From B3-G11 sp036985855 (GTDB lineage Bacteria; Actinomycetota; Acidimicrobiia; Spongiisociales; UBA5794): DNA of 21,993 nt. Where the stretch lies: NCBI GenBank assembly GCA_036985855.1, contig BTQL01000037.1:1-21993 (forward strand). Reading direction: 5' to 3'. This document shows positions 1 to 7,685 of this stretch, in pieces; positions within the stretch are counted from its first letter, which is position 1; every line of letters begins with the position of its first letter. The position numbers and the translations under genes are program-made. The notes under the pieces are model-generated. The model searched no databases, was not told the DNA's origin, and worked only from the letters and a program-made list of their open reading frames with translations.

Positions 1-125
1 AACAGAACCGCACCGACCACCACGATCCAGGCCGCGATGCGCACGACCATGCCGAACAGCGAACGCTGTTCCTTTCTCGGTTTCGGCTGGGACGGTAGTT
101 TCCCGGTGCCAGTTCTCGTTCCCAT
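1..125 (-). CDS. N-terminus of a membrane protein (partial, runs off the window)
   Basis: The reverse strand has an open frame from an ATG at 123-125 to the window edge, giving 41 residues with no stop. It begins MGTRTGTGKLPSQ, continues through a basic stretch (KPRKEQR), and then enters a hydrophobic segment (about residues 26-41, rich in V, I and A). This looks like a cytoplasmic basic N-terminus followed by a first membrane segment. The sequence GGGGAG lies 4 bases before the ATG on the reverse strand and supports this start. The gene is divergent from the DUF1111 remnant at 220. Too little is present to name a family; penicillin-binding proteins, secretion proteins and many others begin this way. 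Confidence 0.6.
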   Translation of the reverse strand, partial: MGTRTGTGKLPSQPKPRKEQRSLFGMVVRIAAWIVVVGAVL

Positions 126-207
126 GTCTCCCCTGATCTTCCCGAGGTGCGCTACCCAGACTCCTGACTCCGACACGCAGTTCAGGTCTGACGTATGTCT
201 TGTCAGA

Positions 208-213
208 TACCCT
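208..213 (+). promoter_or_regulatory. Candidate leaderless -10 element before the DUF1111 remnant
   Basis: TACCCT (TANNNT pattern) is followed by exactly 6 bases and then the ATG at 220, placing it at -12 to -7 if transcription starts on the A of the start codon. No SD is visible. It suggests the dead gene once had, and may still have, a leaderless promoter. Confidence 0.4.
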
Positions 214-219
214 ACCTGC

Positions 220-1112
220 ATGTTGCGATCCCGTCCGGTTCAAGTTGTGCTGCGAGCGGTTCTGCTGGTCGCTCTGTCCGTGTTGCTCGCGGCGTGTTTC
301 AGCGGTAGCGGCTACGGAGGATCGGTCGACGGTCCTGCCGCGCCCGGTGGAGATGGAACCGTCCAGAATTGGAGTACCGGTGCGTATTCCTAGCCCGCTC
401 GCAACCTATCGGCGCAGGACCTGGCCCTTTTCCGAATCGGCGATTCCTTCTTCACCGAGCGATGGTCTCCTGCATCCGCCGGATTCGAGGACAGGGACGG
501 TCTCGGGCCAACGTTCCTAGCGTTCCCGTGGAAGCGGGTATCCGGATCGAGTGGTTCGAGGAACCAGGCGAGTATCCGGATGGATCGTCAGACTCGCTGC
601 GCAGGCCCACAGTCACCCTCGAGAATCCGCAGGTTGGGGATATCCAAGAAGCGGCGAGAGGCATCCGGCTTGCGCCCTCCCTCCTTGACCTCGGTCTGCT
701 GGAGGCGATCCCTTTGGCGGACATAATTGCGAACGCCGATCCGGATGACATCGACGGCGACCATATTTCTGGTGTTGCCTCTGTGGTCTTCACCGCTGGG
801 GGAGCGACCCTCGGTAGGTTCGGCCTGAAGGCAAACGTCGCGTCGGTGAAGGATGACGCCGGCGAAGATCTGTCCGACGGTCGCGGCGACGGAACCGCTG
901 GGCCGAGTGAGTGGCGTACGGCGCCGCTGTGGGGTATTGGTCTCGTTCGCAGCGTTGATCCCGACGCGGGTTTCCTCCACGATGGTCGCGCGCGGTCGAT
1001 CGAGGAAGCGATTTTGTGGCACGGCGGTGAGGCAGTGCATACCCGAGTTGCGTTCATGAAGCTCAACGCATCGGATCGGAAGCTGGTCTTGTTGTTCCTC
1101 AGGTCGTTGTAG
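220..1112 (+). pseudogene. DUF1111 di-haem oxidoreductase (peroxidase-like lipoprotein), degenerate
   Basis: Frame 1 starts at ATG 220 with a lipoprotein signal peptide (hydrophobic core, then a lipobox ending LLAAC with Cys at residue 25). A TAG stop interrupts it at 391-393. Read through this stop, frame 1 continues with the family-typical RNLSAQDLALFRIGDSFFTE and then RDGLGPTF. Near 510-522 the homology jumps to frame 3 (VPVEAGIRIEW) and stays there to the stop at 1110-1112. Typical DUF1111 blocks follow: LRRPTVTLENPQVGD, LGLLEAIPLADI, LGRFGLKANVAS, EWRTAPLWGIGL, FLHDGRARSIEEAILWHGGE. The first CxxCH haem site, expected right after DGLGPTFxA, is missing at the frame-change junction. The roughly 100 residues expected between KANVAS and GEDLSDG, including the second CxxCH, are also missing (junction near 850). 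With one nonsense codon, one frame-changing deletion and one in-frame deletion, I call this a pseudogene. Functional DUF1111 proteins are about 450-500 residues long. Confidence 0.82.
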
Positions 1113-1123
1113 CGTCACCGTCC

Positions 1124-1924
1124 ATGGCTGGTCTCACGTCCATCACCGGAATCGGACGATCCGTCGAACTCGACCTTCGATCGAACCGTATGGCGTCGGC
1201 CGGGGCCATACTTGCCGCGGTCGCCTACGCCACGCTTGCCGCCGCCACTGATCGTGCCCTGGTGGACGCCCTGATCGCGGGAATCGTGGTCTTTCTCGGC
1301 TGGGCCATCGGAAGGGAACTCGACCCTGATCGACCGCAGGTTGCTGCCTGGGCGATGCCGCTCGCATTCGTAGCATCGATGTTCGATCTGTCCTCGGCAC
1401 TGGCGACCGGCGTTGCCCTCATCGGGATCCGTCTCGTCGCCGGCACCGTAGGGGCTGCCGTTACCTGGTTCGATGTCCTTGCGCTGGCCCTTGCGGGGTT
1501 CGTTTCGGGTTCGTCGTCCGTGTTGTGGATCGTGGCCCTCACGATGGTGATATGGGTGTTCACCTCCCCAGAGGTCGGCAGGCTGAAGTGGTTCGCACTG
1601 GCGTCGCTCGTCGGTGGGATCGTAGCTGGGGTTGCTCTATCGGGGTCTTCAGACGTTGCGATCACCCAGAACGCATACATCCTCGCTGCCATCGGCGGTG
1701 CGGTGATGATGCTCGCGATGACGCCAAGCAGAGTTGTTGCCAGGACAGACGCTGGAACAGAAGTGGTTGATACGAGTCGAGTTGGGCTTGCGAGGAAGAC
1801 AGCGGGTGGGTATCTCATGTGGGCCGCGGTGATGGGCGGAGTTGCGGGCTTCTGGATGATCAGCCCGGTGTTGGCTGCCCTCGTGGCCACCGCGTTTGTG
1901 AGGTGGTTCTCAGCTGGTGCCTGA
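1124..1924 (+). CDS. Polytopic membrane protein of unknown function
   Basis: 266 residues, strongly hydrophobic. I count about seven or eight membrane segments, separated by short loops and one longer polar loop (about residues 205-225). I do not recognise the family, and no catalytic or transport motif stands out. It starts 11 bases after the stop of the DUF1111 remnant, so the two may once have been co-transcribed. TAGCGT at 1110-1115 sits 8 bases before the ATG and could be a leaderless -10; no SD is visible. Its last 15 bases overlap the 3' end of the convergent HMG-CoA lyase gene. The reading frame is intact. Confidence 0.7.
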   Translation: MAGLTSITGIGRSVELDLRSNRMASAGAILAAVAYATLAAATDRALVDALIAGIVVFLGWAIGRELDPDRPQVAAWAMPLAFVASMFDLSSALATGVALIGIRLVAGTVGAAVTWFDVLALALAGFVSGSSSVLWIVALTMVIWVFTSPEVGRLKWFALASLVGGIVAGVALSGSSDVAITQNAYILAAIGGAVMMLAMTPSRVVARTDAGTEVVDTSRVGLARKTAGGYLMWAAVMGGVAGFWMISPVLAALVATAFVRWFSAGA

Positions 1925-2821
1925 GCTGTGAGGAAAGAGCCCGGCCTTGGGAAGCATCGCCTCGAGCGGTTTCCCGACGAGTGATTCGATGTAGACGGAA
2001 ACGGCGATGATGTCCTTGAGAGACACGCCGGTCGAAATCCCGGCTCGTTCGAGCATGAAGAGCAGATCGTCGGTTGGGATATTGCCCGTGGCCGCGGGGG
2101 CGAACGGGCAGCCCCCCAATCCGCCGACTGAGGCGTCCACGGTCGCAACACCCGCCTGGATAGCTGCGTAAGCGTTTGCGATCCCCGTATTGCGCGTGTT
2201 GTGGAAGTGGACTCGGAGCGGAATACCCCCCACAGCTTGTCTCACGGCGTTGATGCGCTCGGTGACGTTCCAGGGATCTGCCACACCGATGGTGTCGGCG
2301 AGGGCGATCTCGGAAACACCGGTTTCAGCGATCGCACTGGCTACGAAGGTCAGACGGTCGAGCGGCACTTCGCCTTCGAAGGGGCAACCCCATGACGTAG
2401 CGATCGTCGCGGTCACCGGGAGGCCTGCTACCGATGCATCTCGTACGACCTGACCGAGTACGTTGATCGTGTCCTCGGTATCTGATCCCTGGTTCTTCTG
2501 ATTGAAAGTGTTCGAGGCAGAGACGTTCATGTTGATCTCGTTGACAGGAGTGTCGGCGGCCCTTCGCCATCCTCGCCAGTTGAGGATGAGGCCGATGTAG
2601 CTGACATCATCTCGCCTGGGGAGGTTCGCCATCACCGCCTCGGCGTCGGCCATCTGGGGGACCTTGTCGGGATGAGCGAAAGACACGGTCTCGATTCGGT
2701 TCAGACCGGTGTCGGCGAGTCGAGTGATCATGTCGACCTTCTGGTCTGTCGACAGCATCGCTGACTCGTTCTGGAGCCCATCCCTTGGACCCACTTCGAC
2801 GATCTGCACTTGCTCGATCAT
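1910..2821 (-). CDS. mvaB: Hydroxymethylglutaryl-CoA lyase
   Basis: 303 residues, full length for the family (about 300). HMG-CoA lyase splits (S)-HMG-CoA into acetyl-CoA and acetoacetate at the end of leucine breakdown; relatives act on similar 3-hydroxy-acyl-CoAs. Visible features: N-terminal VEVGPRDGLQNE, with the catalytic Arg13 and metal-binding Asp14; the SWGCPFEGEV block near residue 143; VHFHNT with two metal-ligand histidines (205, 207); and the signature GGLGGCPFAP with the catalytic Cys at 238, followed by ATGN (Asn247). I chose the ATG at 2819-2821 because AAGGAGAG lies a few bases upstream and the protein then begins at the conserved core; an in-frame ATG 39 bases upstream would add a non-conserved leader. 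It is divergent from the flavin reductase gene. No other leucine-pathway gene is adjacent, so the exact substrate is inferred. Confidence 0.9.
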   Translation of the reverse strand: MIEQVQIVEVGPRDGLQNESAMLSTDQKVDMITRLADTGLNRIETVSFAHPDKVPQMADAEAVMANLPRRDDVSYIGLILNWRGWRRAADTPVNEINMNVSASNTFNQKNQGSDTEDTINVLGQVVRDASVAGLPVTATIATSWGCPFEGEVPLDRLTFVASAIAETGVSEIALADTIGVADPWNVTERINAVRQAVGGIPLRVHFHNTRNTGIANAYAAIQAGVATVDASVGGLGGCPFAPAATGNIPTDDLLFMLERAGISTGVSLKDIIAVSVYIESLVGKPLEAMLPKAGLFPHSSGTS

Positions 2822-2878
2822 GGCTCTCCTTGCGTCCTGCAGAGTAAACCCGTGCTTCATCAGCGATGTCGCCCGCCA

Positions 2879-2884
2879 TATGAT
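2879..2884 (+). promoter_or_regulatory. Candidate -10 element for the flavin reductase gene
   Basis: TATGAT, one mismatch from the consensus TATAAT, lies in the 94-base divergent gap. It would give a start of transcription near 2891 and a short leader of about 25 bases carrying GGTGAGG before the ATG at 2916. The -35 region (TTCATC at 2856-2861) is weak. Confidence 0.35.
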
Positions 2885-2915
2885 GGCGCGTCATGATGCC
2901 GATGGTGAGGTTCTG

Positions 2916-3401
2916 ATGACTGTCTCTGCCCAAGAATTCAAGAACGTGATGTCGAGGGTCGCTTCGACGGTCACGGTCGTGACCGCACCCGGGGCCGAAG
3001 GTCCTGTCGGACTGACGGTGTCCGCGTTCATGTCCGTGTCGGCGGACCCCGCGGTCGTTCTCGTGTGTCTCGACAAGTCGACCTCATCGTTGGAGTCGAT
3101 GCTCGACGCTGAGGGGTTCACCGTGAACGTGATGCCGGAAGGCACGGAGGACGAGGTGATGCTCTTTGCGGCGCGTGGCGCCGACAAGTTTGGGAACTCG
3201 GACTGGTCCGAGTCTACGACGCCCGGCGCCGGTCCAGTTCTCGCGAATGCTCTTGCTCGTCTTGAGTGTGTCACGATCGACCGCACTGAGATGGGTGACC
3301 ACTGGGTGCTCTACGGAGAGGTCAATGCAACCGACATTGCCGATTCGGACACCGCCCCGCTGGTGTGGCTCGACCGCGGGTTCGTGAAGGTCGCGAAGTA
3401 G
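2916..3401 (+). CDS. Flavin reductase-like domain protein
   Basis: 161 residues, the usual size of the short flavin reductase family (about 160-190), which reduces FMN or FAD with NAD(P)H, often for a partner monooxygenase. Family-like blocks: MSRVASTVTVVTA near the N-terminus, GLTVSAFMSVSADPAVVLVCLDKSTSS (the flavin-contacting region, about residues 32-58), FTVNVM near residue 70, and LVWLDRGFV at the C-terminus. The ATG at 2916 is preceded by GGTGAGG; an in-frame ATG at 2883 would add 11 residues. No oxygenase partner is visible in the window. The gene ends 4 bases from the convergent ATP-grasp gene. Confidence 0.8.
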   Translation: MTVSAQEFKNVMSRVASTVTVVTAPGAEGPVGLTVSAFMSVSADPAVVLVCLDKSTSSLESMLDAEGFTVNVMPEGTEDEVMLFAARGADKFGNSDWSESTTPGAGPVLANALARLECVTIDRTEMGDHWVLYGEVNATDIADSDTAPLVWLDRGFVKVAK

Positions 3402-3405
3402 CAGC

Positions 3406-4773
3406 TCAGGAGCAGAGATCGGGGGCCGGCTCGAGTTGCGGGGCGTCGACATCCCAGAGGTCCCGAGCGAGATCGAGCGTCTTGATCGCCAGTGGTGCGA
3501 CCGAAGGGCCGACTTCCGTGCGGTCTGGGTCGAGCTGCACGATCACGATCGCTCCGAACGCAGCGGGGCCGATCGTCATGGTCCCATCGTTTGGTTCGTC
3601 GGTATCGATCGCCACCGCACGATCGTCTTCGAATACGAAACCGGTCTTGGCTGGGGGATAGCTGCCTTTGAGCGGGAAAATCATGCCGCCGCGACGGTTC
3701 GTCTCCGCGGCCGCAACGATCGCCTGCTCGAGATCTGTGGCGTCGATGTCGAAAACCCCCTCAATCATGAGTCGTTGGATGCTGGCGAGTTTCACATCAG
3801 CGGCGCGCGACTGCAGCCCATGGCCGACGCTGAGGCGTGGATTGAGCTCCGTTGGGCGGAATCCGTTCTTCGTACAGATCCCATCGATACCGAATCCGCC
3901 GAGATAACCGTGCTGTTCCTTGAGCAGCGCGCCAACCAAGCGGGCTGCCTGTCGCATCTCCTTGCGCACACGGGCAGGGGGATTCCAGAAGTTCGCGCCC
4001 TGTGCGTAGTAGAACTCAGGGCAGTTTGTGTTGCGGAGGATGATCATCTCCATCGGAAGAAAGACGGCGACACCATTGCGGGTGATGAACCCATGTATGG
4101 AGCAAGGGATACCATCGAGGAACGGCATCACACGAACCGTTCTTGCATGTTCAGAGAACCACTCCAACGCAGGTTGGACGTGTTCTTCCTCCTTCACCCA
4201 GCGGGCGTATTCGCCGCCTCCGTGCCATCCCTCGAGGTTGTCCGCTACCCAGACGGTGCCGAGCCCGCGATCGAGCCCGTTGGCCGCGGCCACTGCATCG
4301 GCGACAGGTACAACCACCGACGGTGCGCGTATCACACCTGCCTGGTCCCAGAGCTCGTCGATGATGGTCTTGTCCTCGAGATCTGCCCATTCGGGTGCGC
4401 GAGCACCGTACACACGACGGCCGGCGAGGCGACCGCTTCGGCTGAAACCCATGGCGACCACCATCGCTTCGCCATCGGGATCGAATTCGTCGACCGCGGC
4501 GAGCAGCTCGTCGGACGGATCATCGACCGAGCGAACAAAGGCCCGGACCCCCTGCATGATCGTATCGCCGGATGTGTTGGTGTAGAAGAGAGCGTCGGCC
4601 TCTGGTACGTCACCGACACCTGGCACGCCGGCAACGACCATGATCCCGGCGGCGTCCCATTCGCGGAGCTGTTGGACGATCGGTGTCACACCAGCCGCAA
4701 CATCGGGCGTCAGGATCCATTTGCGATCGCGGTGGACCTCAGCGATCCGATCGTTGATTGCCTCGATGTCCAT
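3406..4773 (-). CDS. ATP-grasp domain protein, substrate unknown
   Basis: 455 residues. The C-terminal half carries the ATP-grasp signature: GGFGIDGICTKNGFRPTELN followed by RLSVGHG, with the acidic residue and Asn that normally bind Mg-ATP. RVMPFLDGIPCSIHG, just upstream, fits the central ATP-grasp strand. The N-terminal third is a pre-ATP-grasp Rossmann-like region (VVAGVPGVGD). The closest general fit is the carbamoyl-phosphate-synthase-like / carboxylate-amine ligase superfamily; I cannot name the acid or amine. It lies 53 bases downstream of the aldehyde dehydrogenase on the same strand and may be co-transcribed, but it also has its own candidate leaderless -10 (TAGCCT, 6 bases before the ATG) and no SD. 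An antisense open frame covers almost the whole gene and is a shadow. Confidence 0.78.
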   Translation of the reverse strand: MDIEAINDRIAEVHRDRKWILTPDVAAGVTPIVQQLREWDAAGIMVVAGVPGVGDVPEADALFYTNTSGDTIMQGVRAFVRSVDDPSDELLAAVDEFDPDGEAMVVAMGFSRSGRLAGRRVYGARAPEWADLEDKTIIDELWDQAGVIRAPSVVVPVADAVAAANGLDRGLGTVWVADNLEGWHGGGEYARWVKEEEHVQPALEWFSEHARTVRVMPFLDGIPCSIHGFITRNGVAVFLPMEMIILRNTNCPEFYYAQGANFWNPPARVRKEMRQAARLVGALLKEQHGYLGGFGIDGICTKNGFRPTELNPRLSVGHGLQSRAADVKLASIQRLMIEGVFDIDATDLEQAIVAAAETNRRGGMIFPLKGSYPPAKTGFVFEDDRAVAIDTDEPNDGTMTIGPAAFGAIVIVQLDPDRTEVGPSVAPLAIKTLDLARDLWDVDAPQLEPAPDLCS

Positions 4774-4779
4774 GAACGG

Positions 4780-4785
4780 AGGCTA
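4780..4785 (-). promoter_or_regulatory. Candidate leaderless -10 element before the ATP-grasp gene
   Basis: On the reverse strand TAGCCT is followed by exactly 6 bases and the ATG at 4773, the -12 to -7 position for leaderless transcription. No SD precedes this ATG. Confidence 0.4.
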
Positions 4786-4826
4786 GCCCCGCCTGTTGAC
4801 GGCACCTCATGATCCGGGCGGGGGTT

Positions 4827-6335
4827 TCAGACGCCGCCGCGGCCGAGGTTGATCCAGGTTGTTTTAGTGTGGGTGTACTTGTCGATGGCGTGGAGAGACT
4901 TGTCCTTGCCACCGAATCCCGACTCCTTGTATCCACCGAAGGGTGCCGTGATGTCGGATGTGTCGAAGTTGTTCACCCACACCGTTCCCGCCTTGAGTCC
5001 GGCCGCCATCGTGTGTGCTCTTCCGAGGTTCGATGTCCACACGGCCGCCGACAACCCGTAACGAGTGTCGTTGGCGATGCGGAGAGCCTCCTCCTGGTCG
5101 TCGAAGGGGATGATGGAGAGCACCGGACCGAAGATCTCATCCCTGGCGATCGCCATGTCGTTGCGAACATCTGCGAAAACGGTCGGTTCGATGAAATAAC
5201 CACCCGTTTCCGTCAGCGTTCGGTTGCCTCCAGCAACGAGGTGTGCACCTTCCTCACTCCCGCGCTCGATGTAACCCATGACCTTGTCGAGCTGTGTCGC
5301 GTCCACCACGGGTCCAGCCTTCGTTGCAGGATCGAGCGGGTTCCCGGGACTCCACGATTCCGCCGATGACCCGACACGATCGACAACCTCGTCGTAGATC
5401 GATCGTTCGACCAAAAGCCTTGACCCCGCAATGCACATTTCGCCAGTGTTCCAGAAGATCGAGAATCCGACTGCTCCGATGGCGAAGTCGAGGTCCGGGG
5501 CATCGGCGAAGATGATGTTCGGCGTCTTGCCTCCCGTCTCGGCAGAAACCCGCTTCATGTTTGACTTTCCCGAGTACTCGAGAAACAGCTTCCCAACTTC
5601 GGTTGAGCCGGTGAATGTGATGCCGTCGACGAATGGGTGGAGCCCCAATGCGCGGCCTGCCGTCTCGCCGTAACCGGGTACGACATTGAGCACTCCGGGT
5701 GGGACTCCGGCCTCCAGGGCAAGCTCTCCGATGCGAATGGCGGTGAGCGGTGACTGCTCCGCTGGTTTCAAAACGATCGAGTTTCCAGCCATCAGCGCTG
5801 GAGCCAGCTTCCATGAGTTCATCATCATGGGGAAGTTCCAAGGAGTCACGGCCCCGACGACGCCGAGGGGCTCTCGTGTGATCAGGCCGAGAGCATCAGG
5901 GCCCGTCGGTGCGATCTCGTCGTAGAGTTTGTCGGCGGCCTCTCCGTACCAGGCGTACGTATGGGCTGCCTGGTTGACGTCCACCCTGCCCGAATACCGG
6001 ATCGGTTTCCCGACGTCGAGCGTTTCGAGGAGCTGGAGCTCCTCGGCATTGGTATGGATCAGCTCGGCGAGGCGGATGAGCGCCTGGCCGCGGTCCCGTG
6101 GCGATCGTCCCGACCAACGCCCATCTTCGAACGCGGATCGCGCGGCCTTCACAGCAGCATCGATGTCCGCCGCATCACCCAGCGCGACCTCTGTGATCGG
6201 TTCACCGGTCGCCGGGTTGACGGCCGTGAACCGCTCACCCGACAGTGCATCGGTGTGCTCTCCGTCGATCAACAGTTGGCTGGGTGCGCTGACCGCTTCC
6301 GCGGCCTCCGTCCAATCAGAAAGTGTCTTCGTCAC
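4827..6335 (-). CDS. NAD(P)-dependent aldehyde dehydrogenase
   Basis: 502 residues, normal ALDH length. It oxidises an aldehyde to the acid in the cytoplasm. Visible motifs: TPWNFP with the oxyanion Asn at 167; VLKPAEQSP with the cofactor-binding Lys190; FTGSTEVG (about 241-248); SAETGGKTPNI with the general base Glu266; and GEMCIAGSR with the nucleophile Cys301. PFGGYKESGFG lies near the C-terminus. The overall pattern resembles betaine-aldehyde/indole-acetaldehyde type dehydrogenases, but the substrate cannot be read from sequence. I chose GTG at 6333-6335 because AGGA lies 6 bases upstream and the stop of the lipocalin-like gene overlaps it as GTGA, indicating translational coupling. A longer ATG-started frame would overlap most of the neighbour's C-terminus. 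Confidence 0.92.
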   Translation of the reverse strand: MTKTLSDWTEAAEAVSAPSQLLIDGEHTDALSGERFTAVNPATGEPITEVALGDAADIDAAVKAARSAFEDGRWSGRSPRDRGQALIRLAELIHTNAEELQLLETLDVGKPIRYSGRVDVNQAAHTYAWYGEAADKLYDEIAPTGPDALGLITREPLGVVGAVTPWNFPMMMNSWKLAPALMAGNSIVLKPAEQSPLTAIRIGELALEAGVPPGVLNVVPGYGETAGRALGLHPFVDGITFTGSTEVGKLFLEYSGKSNMKRVSAETGGKTPNIIFADAPDLDFAIGAVGFSIFWNTGEMCIAGSRLLVERSIYDEVVDRVGSSAESWSPGNPLDPATKAGPVVDATQLDKVMGYIERGSEEGAHLVAGGNRTLTETGGYFIEPTVFADVRNDMAIARDEIFGPVLSIIPFDDQEEALRIANDTRYGLSAAVWTSNLGRAHTMAAGLKAGTVWVNNFDTSDITAPFGGYKESGFGGKDKSLHAIDKYTHTKTTWINLGRGGV

Positions 6336-6778
6336 GGTCGTTCCTCTGTGATGCGGTGCCATCTGAGTCTGTTGACCGCCGAACGCTCCTGTGGCGCGTG
6401 TGCCGTCGACAGTTCGAGGTCGACGGTCCCATCTGGGTTGGTGATCCACTCGATGTTTCGAATCTGTGTTCCTCCGACCCAGTCTGGGAAAAGGCTCAGT
6501 TCGACGTGATGGTGAACCTGGTCTCCGATGATCTCGTACGAGCCTGCGTACGACAAGTATCCGGCAGCCGCGGATGCTCGCTCGAGAGCCTTCGCTTCAG
6601 CGAATGAGCGCGTACCGATCGGTTCGCGGTCGGTACGCATCAGTGATGCGACCATGCGCCCTTCGTCTGTGTACGTGAGAAGACCGGTCGCGTTACCGCG
6701 GAACGGCCTGATAACACGACCACCCTCCATCTGGACGGTCCAACGAATGAGTTTCCATGTGCCTATCAGCTCATGCAT
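6332..6778 (-). CDS. Lipocalin-like domain protein
   Basis: 148 residues. It begins HELIGTWKLIRW and shows GLLTYTDEGRMVASLM, YLSYAGSYEI and a histidine-rich strand VHHHVELSLFPDW, the pattern of the small cytoplasmic lipocalin-like family (Lipocalin_5-type). These proteins form a small beta barrel and often sit beside secondary-metabolism or catabolic enzymes; their ligands are mostly unknown. There is no signal peptide. The TGA stop overlaps the GTG start of the aldehyde dehydrogenase, so the two are very probably one operon. TAGGGT exactly 6 bases before the ATG suggests leaderless transcription. Confidence 0.75.
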   Translation of the reverse strand: MHELIGTWKLIRWTVQMEGGRVIRPFRGNATGLLTYTDEGRMVASLMRTDREPIGTRSFAEAKALERASAAAGYLSYAGSYEIIGDQVHHHVELSLFPDWVGGTQIRNIEWITNPDGTVDLELSTAHAPQERSAVNRLRWHRITEERP

Positions 6779-6784
6779 CTCGCC

Positions 6785-6790
6785 ACCCTA
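6785..6790 (-). promoter_or_regulatory. Candidate leaderless -10 element before the lipocalin-like gene
   Basis: Reverse-strand TAGGGT, then 6 bases, then the ATG at 6778. It abuts the left end of the large inverted repeat at 6793-6843, so the repeat would occupy the -15 to -65 region of this promoter. Confidence 0.4.
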
Positions 6791-6792
6791 TC

Positions 6793-6843
6793 CGTTCTTG
6801 CGTAACTGGCGTCCTCCCACAGGACGTCAGTTACGCAAGAACG
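6793..6843. repeat. 51-base inverted repeat in a divergent promoter region
   Basis: Two 23-base arms (6793-6815 and 6821-6843) separated by a 5-base loop (CCCAC). The arms are complementary at every position but one, where a G faces a T (a G-U pair if transcribed). It fills over half of the 91-base gap between the divergent lipocalin-like gene (start 6778) and the membrane-protein gene (start near 6870). It is upstream of both genes, so it cannot be their terminator. It may be a large dyad operator, a palindromic mobile repeat, or a hairpin. The core motif GTTACGCAAGAACG reads outward towards each gene. Confidence 0.85.
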
Positions 6844-6869
6844 AGGGGAGCGGCGTAGCCTCTGGTGCT

Positions 6870-7685
6870 GTGAACGGTCGGACTATCTCACTCACCATCG
6901 TGGCATTCCTCATCGGTGCGCTTGCAGCGGCGGGTATCGGTGTTCGTGTGATCGAAGAGGTTCGCGCTGACGAGGATGCGGCGTCGTCGCCGGAGAACGT
7001 ATCCTCGACGACCCTGCCACCGGCTGTGTACTACGTCGATCCGGACGAAACGCTGATCGGGTCGACGGTGCTCGTTTCGAATGATGTCCGCGACGTAAAC
7101 GGAATGCTCGCAATCGAATACGATCTCATCTCGATCGCTCCCACCGGACCGGATGCATCCAGTGGTTCTGGCAAGACGCGGGCGATCTTCCCGCGTGAAT
7201 GGAGAATCGAGACTGTCGGAGGAACGATCTCTGGCGGTCCTTCGAGCAGGAATGTGACAATTGCACGGTTCGAGTTTCCGACCGGCGTCGGAATCGATGG
7301 GATCACCTCTGTAAGCATCATCGACCCGCTTGTTGCCTTTCCGTTCGACGTTACCTTCGAGCTGTCGCAGGAGAATGCGTCGGTCGAGATTCTCGATGGT
7401 GTTGTGATCGAATTGGTTCGAACGCGAACCGAGGGCGACGGCGGCCTCGGTTACACGATCGTTCAGCTTGCTGTCAAGGAAGTGGATTCGATTGCCATGT
7501 CGTTCACCATTGAAGGCGTAGGGCCTGAATGGTTGCCCACCAGCTTGACAAACGATGGACACGAAGTAGGCGGCCTTCCATGGCTTGGAGGTCCGATTGC
7601 GAAGGTGATGACGTTCCGAGCGCGAGGCGTGCGGTGGGTGGAGTTTGTCGGTTCGTTCCCTGTGTCGATTGACAGCTCGAAATGA
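6870..7685 (+). CDS. Single-pass membrane-anchored protein of unknown function (gene A of a pair)
   Basis: 271 residues from a GTG start. A short N-terminus is followed by one hydrophobic segment (about residues 6-24, TIVAFLIGALAAAGIG) and then an acidic/serine linker (DEDAASSPENVSSTTLPP). The remaining 220 residues are rich in alternating V, I, T and D, suggesting beta strands outside the membrane. There is no enzyme motif and I do not recognise the family. The start is the least certain part: TAGCCT at 6856-6861 lies 8 bases before the GTG and could be a leaderless -10. The gene overlaps the next by 4 bases (ATGA), so the two are translated together. Its architecture (N-terminal anchor, acidic linker, extracytoplasmic beta domain) matches gene B. 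Confidence 0.65.
   Translation: MNGRTISLTIVAFLIGALAAAGIGVRVIEEVRADEDAASSPENVSSTTLPPAVYYVDPDETLIGSTVLVSNDVRDVNGMLAIEYDLISIAPTGPDASSGSGKTRAIFPREWRIETVGGTISGGPSSRNVTIARFEFPTGVGIDGITSVSIIDPLVAFPFDVTFELSQENASVEILDGVVIELVRTRTEGDGGLGYTIVQLAVKEVDSIAMSFTIEGVGPEWLPTSLTNDGHEVGGLPWLGGPIAKVMTFRARGVRWVEFVGSFPVSIDSSK

Noticed and set aside
452..1066. A reverse open frame of about 200 codons opposite the DUF1111 remnant.
   Set aside because: Arg/Ser/Pro-rich antisense composition; the forward strand is clearly DUF1111-derived.
369..1112. The possibility that the long forward frame is a functional, haem-free DUF1111-derived protein.
   Set aside because: The homologous part begins only near 522 with no credible start codon or SD in front of it, and the first 150 bases of the frame are out of frame with the family. 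Kept as a pseudogene, though a new function is not excluded.
3436..4812. A 458-codon forward open frame opposite the ATP-grasp gene.
   Set aside because: The reverse strand encodes a recognisable ATP-grasp signature over the same span; the forward translation has no family-like blocks and is a high-GC shadow.
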